From positions 62,001 through 126,000 of the forward strand of contig NZ_WMEA01000008.1 in NCBI RefSeq assembly GCF_021735925.1: a stretch of 64,000 nt of DNA. The letters run 5' to 3'. Of the stretch, positions 7,524-14,765 are shown piece by piece; within the stretch, counting starts at the first letter, position 1; each line of letters starts with the position of its first letter. This stretch comes from Loktanella sp. M215 (GTDB lineage: Bacteria; Pseudomonadota; Alphaproteobacteria; Rhodobacterales; Rhodobacteraceae). The notes under the pieces are model-generated. The model saw only the letters and a list, made by a program, of their open reading frames with translations, had not been told where the DNA came from and made no database searches. Made by a program: the position numbers and the translations under genes.

Positions 7524-8862
7524 TGAGCTGCTGCCGGTTTTGTGGACACGAAGATAAGATCGTGACCATTGAACTGGAGAGTGGATATGACGAGACGGAA
7601 GTTTAGCCGCGAGTTCAAGATCGAGGCGGTAAGGCTGGTGACCGAGCGAGGCGTTGCGGTCGCTCAGGCGTGCCGGGACCTGGATCTTGCGGAGAGCGTG
7701 CTGCGTCGCTGGATGCGGGAATTGATGGGAGCGCCTGTTGCGGCGTTTCCCGGCAATGGCTTGCAACGCGCAGAATTGGCCGAGATTGCGACCCTGAAGA
7801 AAGAGGTCGCCAAGCTCAAGGCGGAGCGTGACATCCTAAAAAAAGGCGGCAGCTTACTTCGCGCGGGAAGCGACATGACGTTCGCTTACGTGGCAAAGCA
7901 TCGGCACATTTGGCCGGTCAGCTGGATGTGCGCGGTGCTGGGCGTCTCCCGATCCGGCTTTCATGCCTGGCTCAGAAGGCCGATAAGCGAACGCGCGGCT
8001 CAGGATGCAAAGCTCGTCCAGTCGATCGACAAGAGCTTCAAGGCCAGCGATCGCACCTATGGCGCCCGCCGGGTCTGGCGTGACGTTCTGGAAGAAGGTC
8101 TCGCATGTGGACTGCACCGGATCGAACGCTTGATGCGGCTAAATGCAATGAGAGCGCGGCCCAAACGCCGCGGGAACCCGAAGGATGACGGCGAGCGGTC
8201 GGTCATCGCCGACAACATCCTTGACCGCGACTTCACAGCAGACCGGCCGAACCAGAAGTGGCTTGCCGACTTCACCTACATCTGGACCGCAGAGGGCTGG
8301 CTCTACGTGGCGGTCGTGCTGGACCTGTTCTCCAGGGTTCGCCATTGTGCTTGAACCAATGGCGCATCAATGGCTCACCGTCGGCTGGTCCATGAAGGCG
8401 GAACGGGATGCTTCACTGGTCATGGATGCGCTGATCCCTCTCATGGTTTGCCAGTCATTCCACCGGAATGACCTGCAAACCACTGCCGGGCAGCGGATGG
8501 CCGTCTGGCGGCGCGGAAAGGCTGACGCGCTGCTCCATCACTCAGACCAAGGATCGCAATATACCAGTGAGCAGTTTCAGCGCCTGCTGCTGGACAACGG
8601 CATCATTTGCCGGGTGAGCCGTGCAGGCAATGTGTGGGACAACTCAGCAATGGAGAGCTTCTTCTCGTCGCTGAAGATCGAACGGACAGCCCGCAAGGTC
8701 TACCGCACCCGTGACGCGGCACGCGCCGACGTGTTCGACTACATCGAGCGCTTTTACAATCCGAGGCGACGGCATTCGAAGCTGGGCTATCTCAGCCCTA
8801 TGGCGTTCGAGGACCGAGCTATGCAAACCTAACCCGGTGTCCACGAAACCGGCAGCAGCTCA
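7524..8862 (+). mobile_element. IS3-family insertion sequence, copy 1
   Basis: The 1339-bp element is bounded by inverted repeats: the left end starts TGAGCTGCTGCCGGTTTTGT and the right end is its complement with one mismatch over 26 bp. It is flanked by the 3-bp target duplication ACA (7521-7523 and 8863-8865), the size expected for IS3-family transposition. A second, near-identical copy lies at 52874-54214. The element carries one transposase region with an internal frame break. Confidence 0.92.
7587..8832 (+). pseudogene. IS3-family transposase (OrfAB), frame broken after first catalytic Asp
   Basis: From ATG 7587 (preceded by CTGGAGAG) the frame encodes an N-terminal helix-turn-helix (RKFSREFKIEAVRLVTERGV). 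A leucine-zipper-like EIATLKKEVAKLKAERDILK follows, then an A7 run at about 7840 and the DDE start (HRHIWPVSWMCAVLGVSRSG, NQKWLADFTYIW). It stops at 8354. The remaining catalytic part (HHSDQGSQYTSEQFQRLL, NSAMESFFSSLKIERTARK, FYNPRRRHSKLGYLSPM) is in another frame and ends at 8832. The A7 run places the usual OrfA and OrfB in one frame. The later break, beside the 8-bp inverted repeat CGCCATTG/CAATGGCG (8340-8364), is shared by both copies. A segment of about 22 residues between MDAL and MAVWRRG looks like an insertion relative to relatives. Confidence 0.8.
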
Positions 8863-9106
8863 ACATCTTCAGCTGCTGCGGCTCCACCCAATACCCGCGC
8901 CGGCGCTTGGTGGCTTCCAGCAAGATGAGCGCCCCCACGGCGAGATCCTCACTGTCGAACCACTCCATGCGGACCTGTCCGCCCTGACCGATCCGTTCCC
9001 ACTCCCGATACAGCGTCCAGGCTTCGAACAGGTTGGGCAAGACCAGCATACGGTAATAGCGGGCCTTATTGTTCGCCGTGTCGCGTTTCTCGAGGTATGT
9101 CTGCAT
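8819..9106 (-). CDS. small WGR-domain protein with IS-altered C-terminus
   Basis: The WGR domain spans nearly the whole protein: YLEKRDTANNKARYYRMLVL, the Trp-containing core TLYREWERIGQGGQVRMEWF, and a C-terminal TKRRRGYW. WGR domains bind nucleic acid or DNA ends and are found in stand-alone form on many alphaproteobacterial replicons. IS copy 1 inserted after codon 81. Joining 8863 to 7520 (removing the IS and one ACA) restores a stop giving an 84-residue protein ending QQLKMFGA. As it stands, the tail reads through the IS end for 14 codons. The domain itself is intact, so function may survive. Confidence 0.75.
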   Translation of the reverse strand: MQTYLEKRDTANNKARYYRMLVLPNLFEAWTLYREWERIGQGGQVRMEWFDSEDLAVGALILLEATKRRRGYWVEPQQLKMLSCCRFRGHRVRFA

Positions 9107-9636
9107 AGGTCAGCGGGGGCTTCTTGCCCGCCACCTTGCTGCGGTTCCAAGCCCCTTTTGGGCCGTCGGTCATGGGGCGGATCCTTGCAGGCTCTGCACA
9201 TATCATGGCGGGAAAGCGTGCGTTGTGGAATGCGGGAAACACTGAAGCTGCCAGATAGCCCTTTTTTCTATAACACCACCCCACCGGACGCCATGCGAGC
9301 TAATAGCCAAAAGCTCGCATCAGAGAGTCAGCTGAGGCCGTTCAAAAACCTAGAATTACCGTTAAAGTTTGGAACAAGATTTCTGGCGGCGAAAGGCAGG
9401 GCAGGGCGCTCCCAATACCGATAGGATGGCCACCTTGGGCCTTTAGTATCTTCGCAGAGCAGCTTGGAACGAGCAACCTGGGGGCTGATATCCAGACAAA
9501 ATTCCAGTCCTAAAATCGTGATGAACGTGACCCGACCCGTAATGGGACGCGAAAATAGTAGGTTGAACAGGTCATTCCTGTTTAGGCTGTGTCCCAGAGC
9601 CCCGAAGGTGGGGACATTCACACCGGGGGCTTCACT
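9107..9636. other. intergenic region, no convincing gene
   Basis: A leftward open frame containing MTDGPKGAWNRSKVAGKKPP overlaps the start of the WGR gene, and another lies at 9328-9699. Neither has a domain that can be named, and neither shows a good ribosome binding site. The stretch probably contains the promoter of the uspA-like gene; the sequence is otherwise AT-richer than its neighbours. Confidence 0.35.
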
Positions 9637-10074
9637 ATGATAACGAAATTGCTGGTGGGGCTGGACGGCCTTGCATCCGGCGAACGGGCGATGGCGCATG
9701 CTGAAAAGCTGGCCAAACTGATCGGCGACTGCGAGGTCATCGTGGCCTACGTGATTGAATGGTCACCCTTCGCCTTTCAAAGCGCCGAAGAAAACGCCCA
9801 ACGGCACAAGCGCCGCGAGGAAGAGATTGATCTGGCGCAGAGCCGCGTCGTCGATCCTGCGGTTGCCAAGCTGACCGCCGATGGCATCCGCGCACGCGGT
9901 ATCGTGCGGCATGGCCATGTCTCCGACACGCTGGAGACATTGGCCAAGGCCGAAGATGCCGAGATGATCGTGATCGGCCGCAAGGCAGAGTCTGGTTTTG
10001 GCGCGCGCATCTTCGGCAGTTCCGCAACAAACCTCGTGATGCAGGCCACCGTGCCCGTCACTGTCGTGAATTGA
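9637..10074 (+). CDS. universal stress protein, UspA family
   Basis: The 145-residue single-domain Usp protein begins MITKLLVGLDGLASGERAM, the beta1-loop of the fold. Near the C-terminus it has the nucleotide-binding signature AEMIVIGRKAESGFGARIFG followed by SSATNLVMQATVPVTVV, matching G-2x-G-9x-G(S/T). The start at 9637 gives the canonical N-terminus; an upstream frame from 9589 adds an unconserved leader. It lies 11 bases before the amino-acid symporter gene and is probably co-transcribed with it, an arrangement seen for Usp proteins paired with transporters. Confidence 0.9.
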   Translation: MITKLLVGLDGLASGERAMAHAEKLAKLIGDCEVIVAYVIEWSPFAFQSAEENAQRHKRREEEIDLAQSRVVDPAVAKLTADGIRARGIVRHGHVSDTLETLAKAEDAEMIVIGRKAESGFGARIFGSSATNLVMQATVPVTVVN

Positions 10075-10085
10075 GAGGGGGCGTC

Positions 10086-11636
10086 ATGCTGAACATCAGA
10101 CTCTTTATCTTTGCCCTGTTCGCGAGTCTTGCCGCCGCGCCCGCCGTAGCACAAGAGGCGCAGACGCTTGATGAGAAGGTCAACGCCGCATTTGCAGCAG
10201 CGACCGGGCCGTTCGTCAACTTCATCTTCGCGCCGTTTCCTGGCACGATCTTTCCGTGGATCGTGATGTGGCTTGTCGTCGGGGCCACGATCTTTACGCT
10301 GTATTTCGGCTTCGTGCAGTTCAAGTTTTTTGGCCACGCCATCGCGCTGGTCAAGGGCGACTACTCTGACCCCAACGACGCGGGCGAGGTCAGCCACTTT
10401 CAGGCGCTGGCGACAGCGCTGTCCGGGACCGTGGGCCTTGGCAACATCGCGGGCGTCGCGGTGGCCGTGGGTATCGGCGGGCCGGGGGCCACGTTCTGGA
10501 TGATCCTTGCGGGTTTGATGGGTATGGCGTCCAAATTCACCGAATGTACGCTGGGTGTGAAATACCGCAACGAATATCCAGACGGCACCGTGTCCGGCGG
10601 CCCGATGTATTACATGAAGAAAGGCTTTGAAGAATTGGGACTGCCGGGCGGCAAGTTCCTTGCCATCCTGTTTTCGATCTTCTGCATCCTTGGCTCTCTG
10701 GGCGGCGGGAACATGTTTCAGGCCAATCAGGCGCATGCGCAGATTGTCAATATCACGGGCGAATTTCCGGGCTGGATCACCGGCGTCATCTTTGCCGGCA
10801 TTGTCTTTGCTGTGATCGTCGGCGGTGTGAAATCCATTGCCCGCGTCACCGAAAAGATCGTGCCCTTCATGGGCATCCTCTATGTCGGTGCGGCGCTGGT
10901 CGTGCTGATCGTGGAATACGACAAGATCGGCTGGGCCTTCGGCCAGATATTCGAAGGCGCGTTCAGCGGTCTGGGTGTGGCGGGCGGCCTTGTCGGCGCG
11001 CTGATCCAGGGCTTCAAGCGGGCCGCGTTCTCGAACGAGGCGGGCGTCGGATCTGCGGCGATCGCCCACTCTGCCGTGCGGACGAAAGAGCCGATCACCG
11101 AAGGCTTTGTGTCGCTGCTGGAACCCTTCATCGATACGGTGGTCATCTGCACCATGACGGCGCTGGTCATCACGATTTCCGGCCAGTTGATCACGGACCC
11201 CGAAACGGGCCGCTTCGTGTTGAACGAGGCGGGCACTGCGATCACGACAATCGACGGCAATACCGGGGTCGCGCTGACCTCTGCCGCCTTTGCCACGGCA
11301 TTTTCGTGGTTTCCCTACGTTCTGGCCGTCGCGGTGATCCTGTTCGCCTTTTCGACGATGATCAGCTGGTCCTATTACGGATTGAAGGCCTGGACCTATC
11401 TGTTCGGTGAAGGGAAGGCACAAGAGCTAACGTTCAAGATCATCTTCTGCGTGTTCATCGTCATCGGGGCAGCGGCCAGCCTTGGTCCGGTGATCGACTT
11501 TTCGGACGCAGCGATCTTTGCCATGGCGGTCGTGAATATCACGGCGCTTTATTTTCTCATGCGCGTCGTTCGGGGTGAGCTGACATCCTACAGCAGCCGC
11601 ATGAAAAAAGGTGAGATCCGCAAATACGTCGGCTGA
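10086..11636 (+). CDS. sodium:alanine/glycine symporter, AGCS family
   Basis: This 516-residue inner-membrane carrier has an N-terminal signal-like helix (LFIFALFASLAAAPAVAQEA) and about ten more hydrophobic segments. The family signatures are ALSGTVGLGNIAGVAVAVGI, GMASKFTECTLGVKYR, SGGPMYYMKKGFEELG and FSNEAGVGSAAIAHSAV. AGCS proteins import alanine or glycine with sodium. The ATG at 10086 is chosen because GAGAGGGGG precedes it; the upstream TTG is too close to the uspA stop. A strong terminator follows. Confidence 0.92.
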   Translation: MLNIRLFIFALFASLAAAPAVAQEAQTLDEKVNAAFAAATGPFVNFIFAPFPGTIFPWIVMWLVVGATIFTLYFGFVQFKFFGHAIALVKGDYSDPNDAGEVSHFQALATALSGTVGLGNIAGVAVAVGIGGPGATFWMILAGLMGMASKFTECTLGVKYRNEYPDGTVSGGPMYYMKKGFEELGLPGGKFLAILFSIFCILGSLGGGNMFQANQAHAQIVNITGEFPGWITGVIFAGIVFAVIVGGVKSIARVTEKIVPFMGILYVGAALVVLIVEYDKIGWAFGQIFEGAFSGLGVAGGLVGALIQGFKRAAFSNEAGVGSAAIAHSAVRTKEPITEGFVSLLEPFIDTVVICTMTALVITISGQLITDPETGRFVLNEAGTAITTIDGNTGVALTSAAFATAFSWFPYVLAVAVILFAFSTMISWSYYGLKAWTYLFGEGKAQELTFKIIFCVFIVIGAAASLGPVIDFSDAAIFAMAVVNITALYFLMRVVRGELTSYSSRMKKGEIRKYVG

Positions 11637-11657
11637 TCCCCCGAAGATCGTAACATG

Positions 11658-11683
11658 CGACCGCCGGTTTTCGGCGGTCGTTT
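11658..11683 (+). terminator. Rho-independent terminator after the symporter gene
   Basis: CGACCGCCG (11658-11666), loop GTTTT, CGGCGGTCG (11672-11680), then TTTG. A perfect 9-bp GC-rich stem followed by a short T-run, 22 bases after the stop codon of the AGCS gene. Confidence 0.8.
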
Positions 11684-11716
11684 GCGTGTCGAACGCATGG
11701 CTAAAGCAGTTCCCTT

Positions 11717-11955
11717 TTAGGTGTTCAGTTCCGGCATCTGGTAGTTTGGATTGATGATGAATCTGTCCGGTTCTGATGTCCAGATTTTGCAAATATATTT
11801 GTAGGGCATGAGCCCGCTGAGCGTTTTAAGCCTCCGTGCGAAGTTATAAGTCGCCATGAAGTCCGCAAGGTGCGTGCGCAGCTGGTCGCGGCTGTCGTAG
11901 TGATATTGTTTGACGGTCGCGTCCTTGATCGTGCGGTTCAGTCTGATCGTTGGTC
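11717..11955 (-). pseudogene. IS481-type transposase, C-terminal remnant
   Basis: The reverse strand reads LNRTIKDATVKQYHYDSRDQ, then LADFMATYNFARRLKTLSGL, PYKYICKIWTSEPDRF and NPNYQMPELNT before a TAA. This is the characteristic C-terminus of IS481-family transposases. Nothing of the HTH or the first catalytic residues remains; the homology stops near 11955, where SoxR-like sequence in the opposite orientation soon begins. It is a dead relic of a former insertion. Confidence 0.75.
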
Positions 11956-11984
11956 TAGGGATGGTGAGGTTTGGTCAGTCGGTG

Positions 11985-12206
11985 ATCGAGACCATCCCCA
12001 AAGACAAGGTGATGTCCACAAAGGATTGGGGACGTGTCTCGACGGCGTGGCGCAACGATTTGACCGAACGGATAGAGCCTTTGAAAAGCCTAGGAGACGA
12101 ACTCACAGGATGTATCGGCTGCGGCTGCCTGAGTGTTGACGAATGCCCACTCGCGAATAAGGATGACAAGCTCTCAGAATTGAGTTCCGGGCCGCACCTG
12201 CTTGGT
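11985..12206 (+). pseudogene. SoxR-like redox sensor, C-terminal remnant
   Basis: In forward frame the sequence reads VMSTKDWGRVSTAWRNDLTE, then GDELTGCIGCGCLSVDECPL and SSGPHLLG. The C-I-G-C-G-C-L-S-x5-C cluster is the [2Fe-2S] ligand motif of SoxR (C-x2-C-x-C-x5-C), and the flanking helix fits its C-terminal half. The N-terminal MerR-type DNA-binding domain is missing; upstream is the IS481 relic in the opposite orientation. The frame continues past the normal SoxR end into unrelated sequence. The regulator is therefore lost here. Confidence 0.75.
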
Positions 12207-12596
12207 TTTTCCGAGACCGAGTTGTGTGCCGTACGATCGAAACAGGCTAATGGCGCAGCCACAGCGAGTTGGTGCTTTTCCGCCAACCGGGCCTTTATGC
12301 CGTGCGCGGTCCTCTTTAGGGTGTTTGCAAAACATGCGTTTTGTGGACAGAATTCTGGTAATGGACAGCAATTCTTTCCTGACTGTTTTTTGGACAAAAT
12401 TTTGAAGCACCGGACCCCTATGAATTCGACTGCTCTCTTTCATCGATGAATGTCTGTATGGACTGCATGATCTACGCTATTGCGCTAGCTAAAAGGCATG
12501 CGACACCGCGCGTCACGACGATCTGGTTGGGAACGGTGAAGCCTGCGCCCCATGTCTTGCGGAAACGAGATATGGGCAAAAGTTGGTGACGGTTGA
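12207..12596. other. gene-free stretch between relics
   Basis: AT-rich DNA with the GGACAG repeat (12339-12368) and another GGACA at 12391-12395. Small open frames in both directions have no family resemblance. The position between transposon relics suggests accumulated mobile-element debris. Confidence 0.4.
12339..12368. repeat. short repeated sequence with GGACAG core, copy A
   Basis: TTTTGTGGACAG followed by AATTCTGGTAATGGACAG. It matches 20259-20287 (TTTTATGGACAG, TATCTTGTAATATGCAG) at most positions with one gap. It resembles recombinase-site DNA (compare GGACAA at 48247) or the end of a lost insertion element. No gene lies between 12207 and 12596. Confidence 0.4.
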
Positions 12597-12791
12597 TCAG
12601 GCGGCCGTTTGAAGGCGGCGGAGACCGTCGCGGAACTCAACCCCTTGGACGATCTCAGGTAGGCGGTTTTGGCCGTCGAGTTTGCGCCATTTCCTTTGCG
12701 ATGACATCGTCAGCTTGAAGGCTCCTGGTCGACGACCGCTGGCATGCAGCCGCAGCGCTTCTCTGATCTTCCGCATCGTCAGTCTCTTCAT
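12597..12791 (-). pseudogene. chimeric transposase debris (IS21 IstA-like N-terminus, other IS C-terminus)
   Basis: The reading starts MKRLTMRKIREALRLHASGR, like the N-terminus of IS21-family IstA (LTMRKIREILRL). It abruptly changes to KWRKLDGQNRLPEIVQGVEF and ends LQTAA, which resembles the C-terminus of IS256-type transposases. Such a short hybrid cannot be functional. The DNA to its right (12870-12985) also resembles IS end sequence. The family assignment of the second half is tentative. Confidence 0.45.
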
Positions 12792-13015
12792 AGGGCCGCC
12801 CGGTCTGTTCGAAAGAGCAAGCGTAGCTCGCCACAGGACTGCCCAGCAGCCTCAGATCCACACCAAAAAAGGGTGACCGGAACAAATCGGAATCTCCGAT
12901 CGGATCACCCCGGAATGTGCACCAGGAATTTGAAAATTCAGTTCACAGGGGACTGGCGAATTCACTTACATGCGATGGCGTGACACTTTGGTGAGACGAC
13001 TATTTCAGTGGCCAG

Positions 13016-13681
13016 TCAGATCATGACCAGGCGCAAGATCATATCTCCGACGTGCTGGCGCAGTGTCGCCTGGCCCGCGTCGTCGAACAACCTATCGCCA
13101 AAGATGTGCGAAAATGTCGCCCGGTTCGACACATTGAAGTAACTCAGCGCCGAAATGTGCCAGTGAAGCTCGACTGCCGTAAAACCGTTACGGAAGGTGC
13201 CTTGCGCCAGTCCTTGCGCATATATGTCTTCGAGCATCCGGATAGCCGACGAATTCTCGCCCGACATGTCGCTGGCGTCAGGCATGTGACGCGCTTCGTG
13301 GACGTTCTCGATCATGACAAGCCGGATGAAGTCCTGTGACCTTTGGTGGTTGTCGAATGTGAATTCGGCTAGCTTGCGCAGCGCAATCTCGGGCGGCATG
13401 TCCGCCAGCTTCAGCGCATCCTCGGCCTCCCGCGTCTGCCGGTAGGCATCGGCCAGGACCTCGCGATAGAGGCCCTCCTTGTCGGCAAAATAATAATAGA
13501 TCATTCGCTTGGACGTCGACGTTCGGGCAGCGATTTCGTCGATGCGGGTGCCTGATAAGCCTTTCTGGGCAAAGACCTCCCGTGCGACCCGCAGGATATC
13601 GCTGCGTACGCCGTCCGGGTCCTGCTTCCACTTGCGGCGCGGCGTATCGCCGGTCTCATCGCTGTCTGTCGTCTGCGCCAT
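13016..13681 (-). CDS. TetR family transcriptional regulator
   Basis: This 221-residue regulator has an N-terminal HTH (SDILRVAREVFAQKGLSGTR, then TSTSKRMIYYYFADKEGLYR) at residues 28-75 and a C-terminal ligand domain including FIRLVMIENVHEARHM. The start at 13681 is preceded by AAGGAGACCC; the longer frame to 13717 lacks such a site. It is divergent from the shikimate/quinate operon and is the obvious candidate regulator, with a quinate, shikimate or protocatechuate-like ligand. That role is inferred from position. Confidence 0.85.
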   Translation of the reverse strand: MAQTTDSDETGDTPRRKWKQDPDGVRSDILRVAREVFAQKGLSGTRIDEIAARTSTSKRMIYYYFADKEGLYREVLADAYRQTREAEDALKLADMPPEIALRKLAEFTFDNHQRSQDFIRLVMIENVHEARHMPDASDMSGENSSAIRMLEDIYAQGLAQGTFRNGFTAVELHWHISALSYFNVSNRATFSHIFGDRLFDDAGQATLRQHVGDMILRLVMI

Positions 13682-13782
13682 GTCCGCGGGTCTCCTTCGC
13701 CGATCAAGGGTTTGCATAATGAATTTTCATCGAGATGTCCCGTCGTGTGACTGCGAGTGATCCGCCAAATGTAATGATGCGA

Positions 13783-13819
13783 ACATTGACTTGACAGAAT
13801 TAACTGTAACGAACAATGT
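13783..13819. promoter_or_regulatory. candidate TetR operator / divergent promoter
   Basis: ACATTG (13783-13788) and CAATGT (13814-13819) form an inverted repeat enclosing TTGACAGAATTAACTGTAAC. The enclosed part contains a -35-like TTGACA and its own ACAG/CTGT symmetry. Its place midway between the TetR gene and the AroE-like gene fits an operator that controls both. Symmetry is short, so confidence is modest. Confidence 0.4.
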
Positions 13820-13862
13820 GTCGGTATCCGGTTGAGGGCCGGACCGGAGGAGGATCGTCATC

Positions 13863-14765
13863 TTGACCAGAGTTTGGATGCCCAGCGTGGACAGCCGACT
13901 GCGACGCGGCGACCGCGGCGTGCTTGTCGGTCTGCTGGGCCATGGCATTGGCGCCTCGCGCACGCCGCGCATGCACATGGCGGAAGGCACGGCACAGGGT
14001 CTGGACTACGATTACCGACTGATCGATCTGGCGGACTGCGATCCGGCGCCCGGGATGGAAGAGATTCTGATTCAGGTCGAGGCCGCAGGCTTTGACGGTC
14101 TGAACGTCACGTTCCCCTTCAAGCAGGCCATCATCCCGCATCTGTCGGAGCTGTCAGAGAACGCGCGCAACGTGGGTGCGGTCAACACGGTCGTCTTTGA
14201 AGATGGGCGGCGGCTGGGTCACAACACCGACTACTGGGGATTTGCCGAAAGCTTTCGGCGTGGATTGCCGGATGCAAATCGGGATGCCGTTCTGCTGATC
14301 GGCGCCGGCGGGGCAGGCGGAGCCGTATCGGCAGCGCTTCTGGGCAGCGGCGTGAAGCGGCTGATGATCCATGACACGAACCCCGGCGCGGCCGCGCGAC
14401 TGGCGAAGACGCTGGGTGTTCATTTCGGGGAAGACCGTGCGGAGGTCGTGACGGATCTGGATACGGCGGCCTCGCAGGTGGACGGGATCGTGAATGCGTC
14501 CCCGGTCGGCATGGTCAAGCTGCCGGGTCTGCCGTTGCCAAAAGCGCTGATCGCAACACGGCACTGGGTGGCCGACATCGTCTATTTCCCGTTGGAGACC
14601 GCTCTTTTGGCCAGCGCACGCGCCTTGGGCTGCGCCGTTCTGCCGGGTTCCGGCATGGCTCTGTTTCAGGCGGTCCGTGCGTTCGAGTTGTTCACCGGGC
14701 TGCCCGCGGATCCCACGCGGATGCAGGCTACCTTCGATGAATTTAACAGCGGGGCCGCGGCATGA
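13863..14765 (+). CDS. shikimate/quinate dehydrogenase (AroE family)
   Basis: The 300-residue enzyme has an AroE-type N-terminal substrate domain (GLLGHGIGASRTPRMHMAEG, GLNVTFPFKQAIIPHL with the catalytic lysine, VGAVNTVVFEDG, GHNTDYWGFAESF). A Rossmann domain follows (LLIGAGGAGGAVSAALL), then NASPVGM and GSGMALFQAVRAFELFTG. TTG at 13863 is used because GGAGGAGGA lies about 9 bases upstream; ATG 13878 is an alternative. Placement with QuiC and a TRAP importer argues for a catabolic role, oxidising quinate or shikimate to the 3-dehydro acids rather than aromatic biosynthesis. It overlaps quiC by ATGA. Confidence 0.87.
   Translation: MTRVWMPSVDSRLRRGDRGVLVGLLGHGIGASRTPRMHMAEGTAQGLDYDYRLIDLADCDPAPGMEEILIQVEAAGFDGLNVTFPFKQAIIPHLSELSENARNVGAVNTVVFEDGRRLGHNTDYWGFAESFRRGLPDANRDAVLLIGAGGAGGAVSAALLGSGVKRLMIHDTNPGAAARLAKTLGVHFGEDRAEVVTDLDTAASQVDGIVNASPVGMVKLPGLPLPKALIATRHWVADIVYFPLETALLASARALGCAVLPGSGMALFQAVRAFELFTGLPADPTRMQATFDEFNSGAAA

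Noticed and set aside
7151..7618. 155-codon reverse frame crossing the left end of IS copy 1
   Set aside because: It joins pre-insertion DNA with IS sequence and shows no family resemblance; its downstream part cannot predate the insertion.
9777..11423. 548-codon reverse open frame rich in His, Arg and Asp
   Set aside because: It is the antisense shadow of the UspA and AGCS genes, whose motifs are unambiguous.
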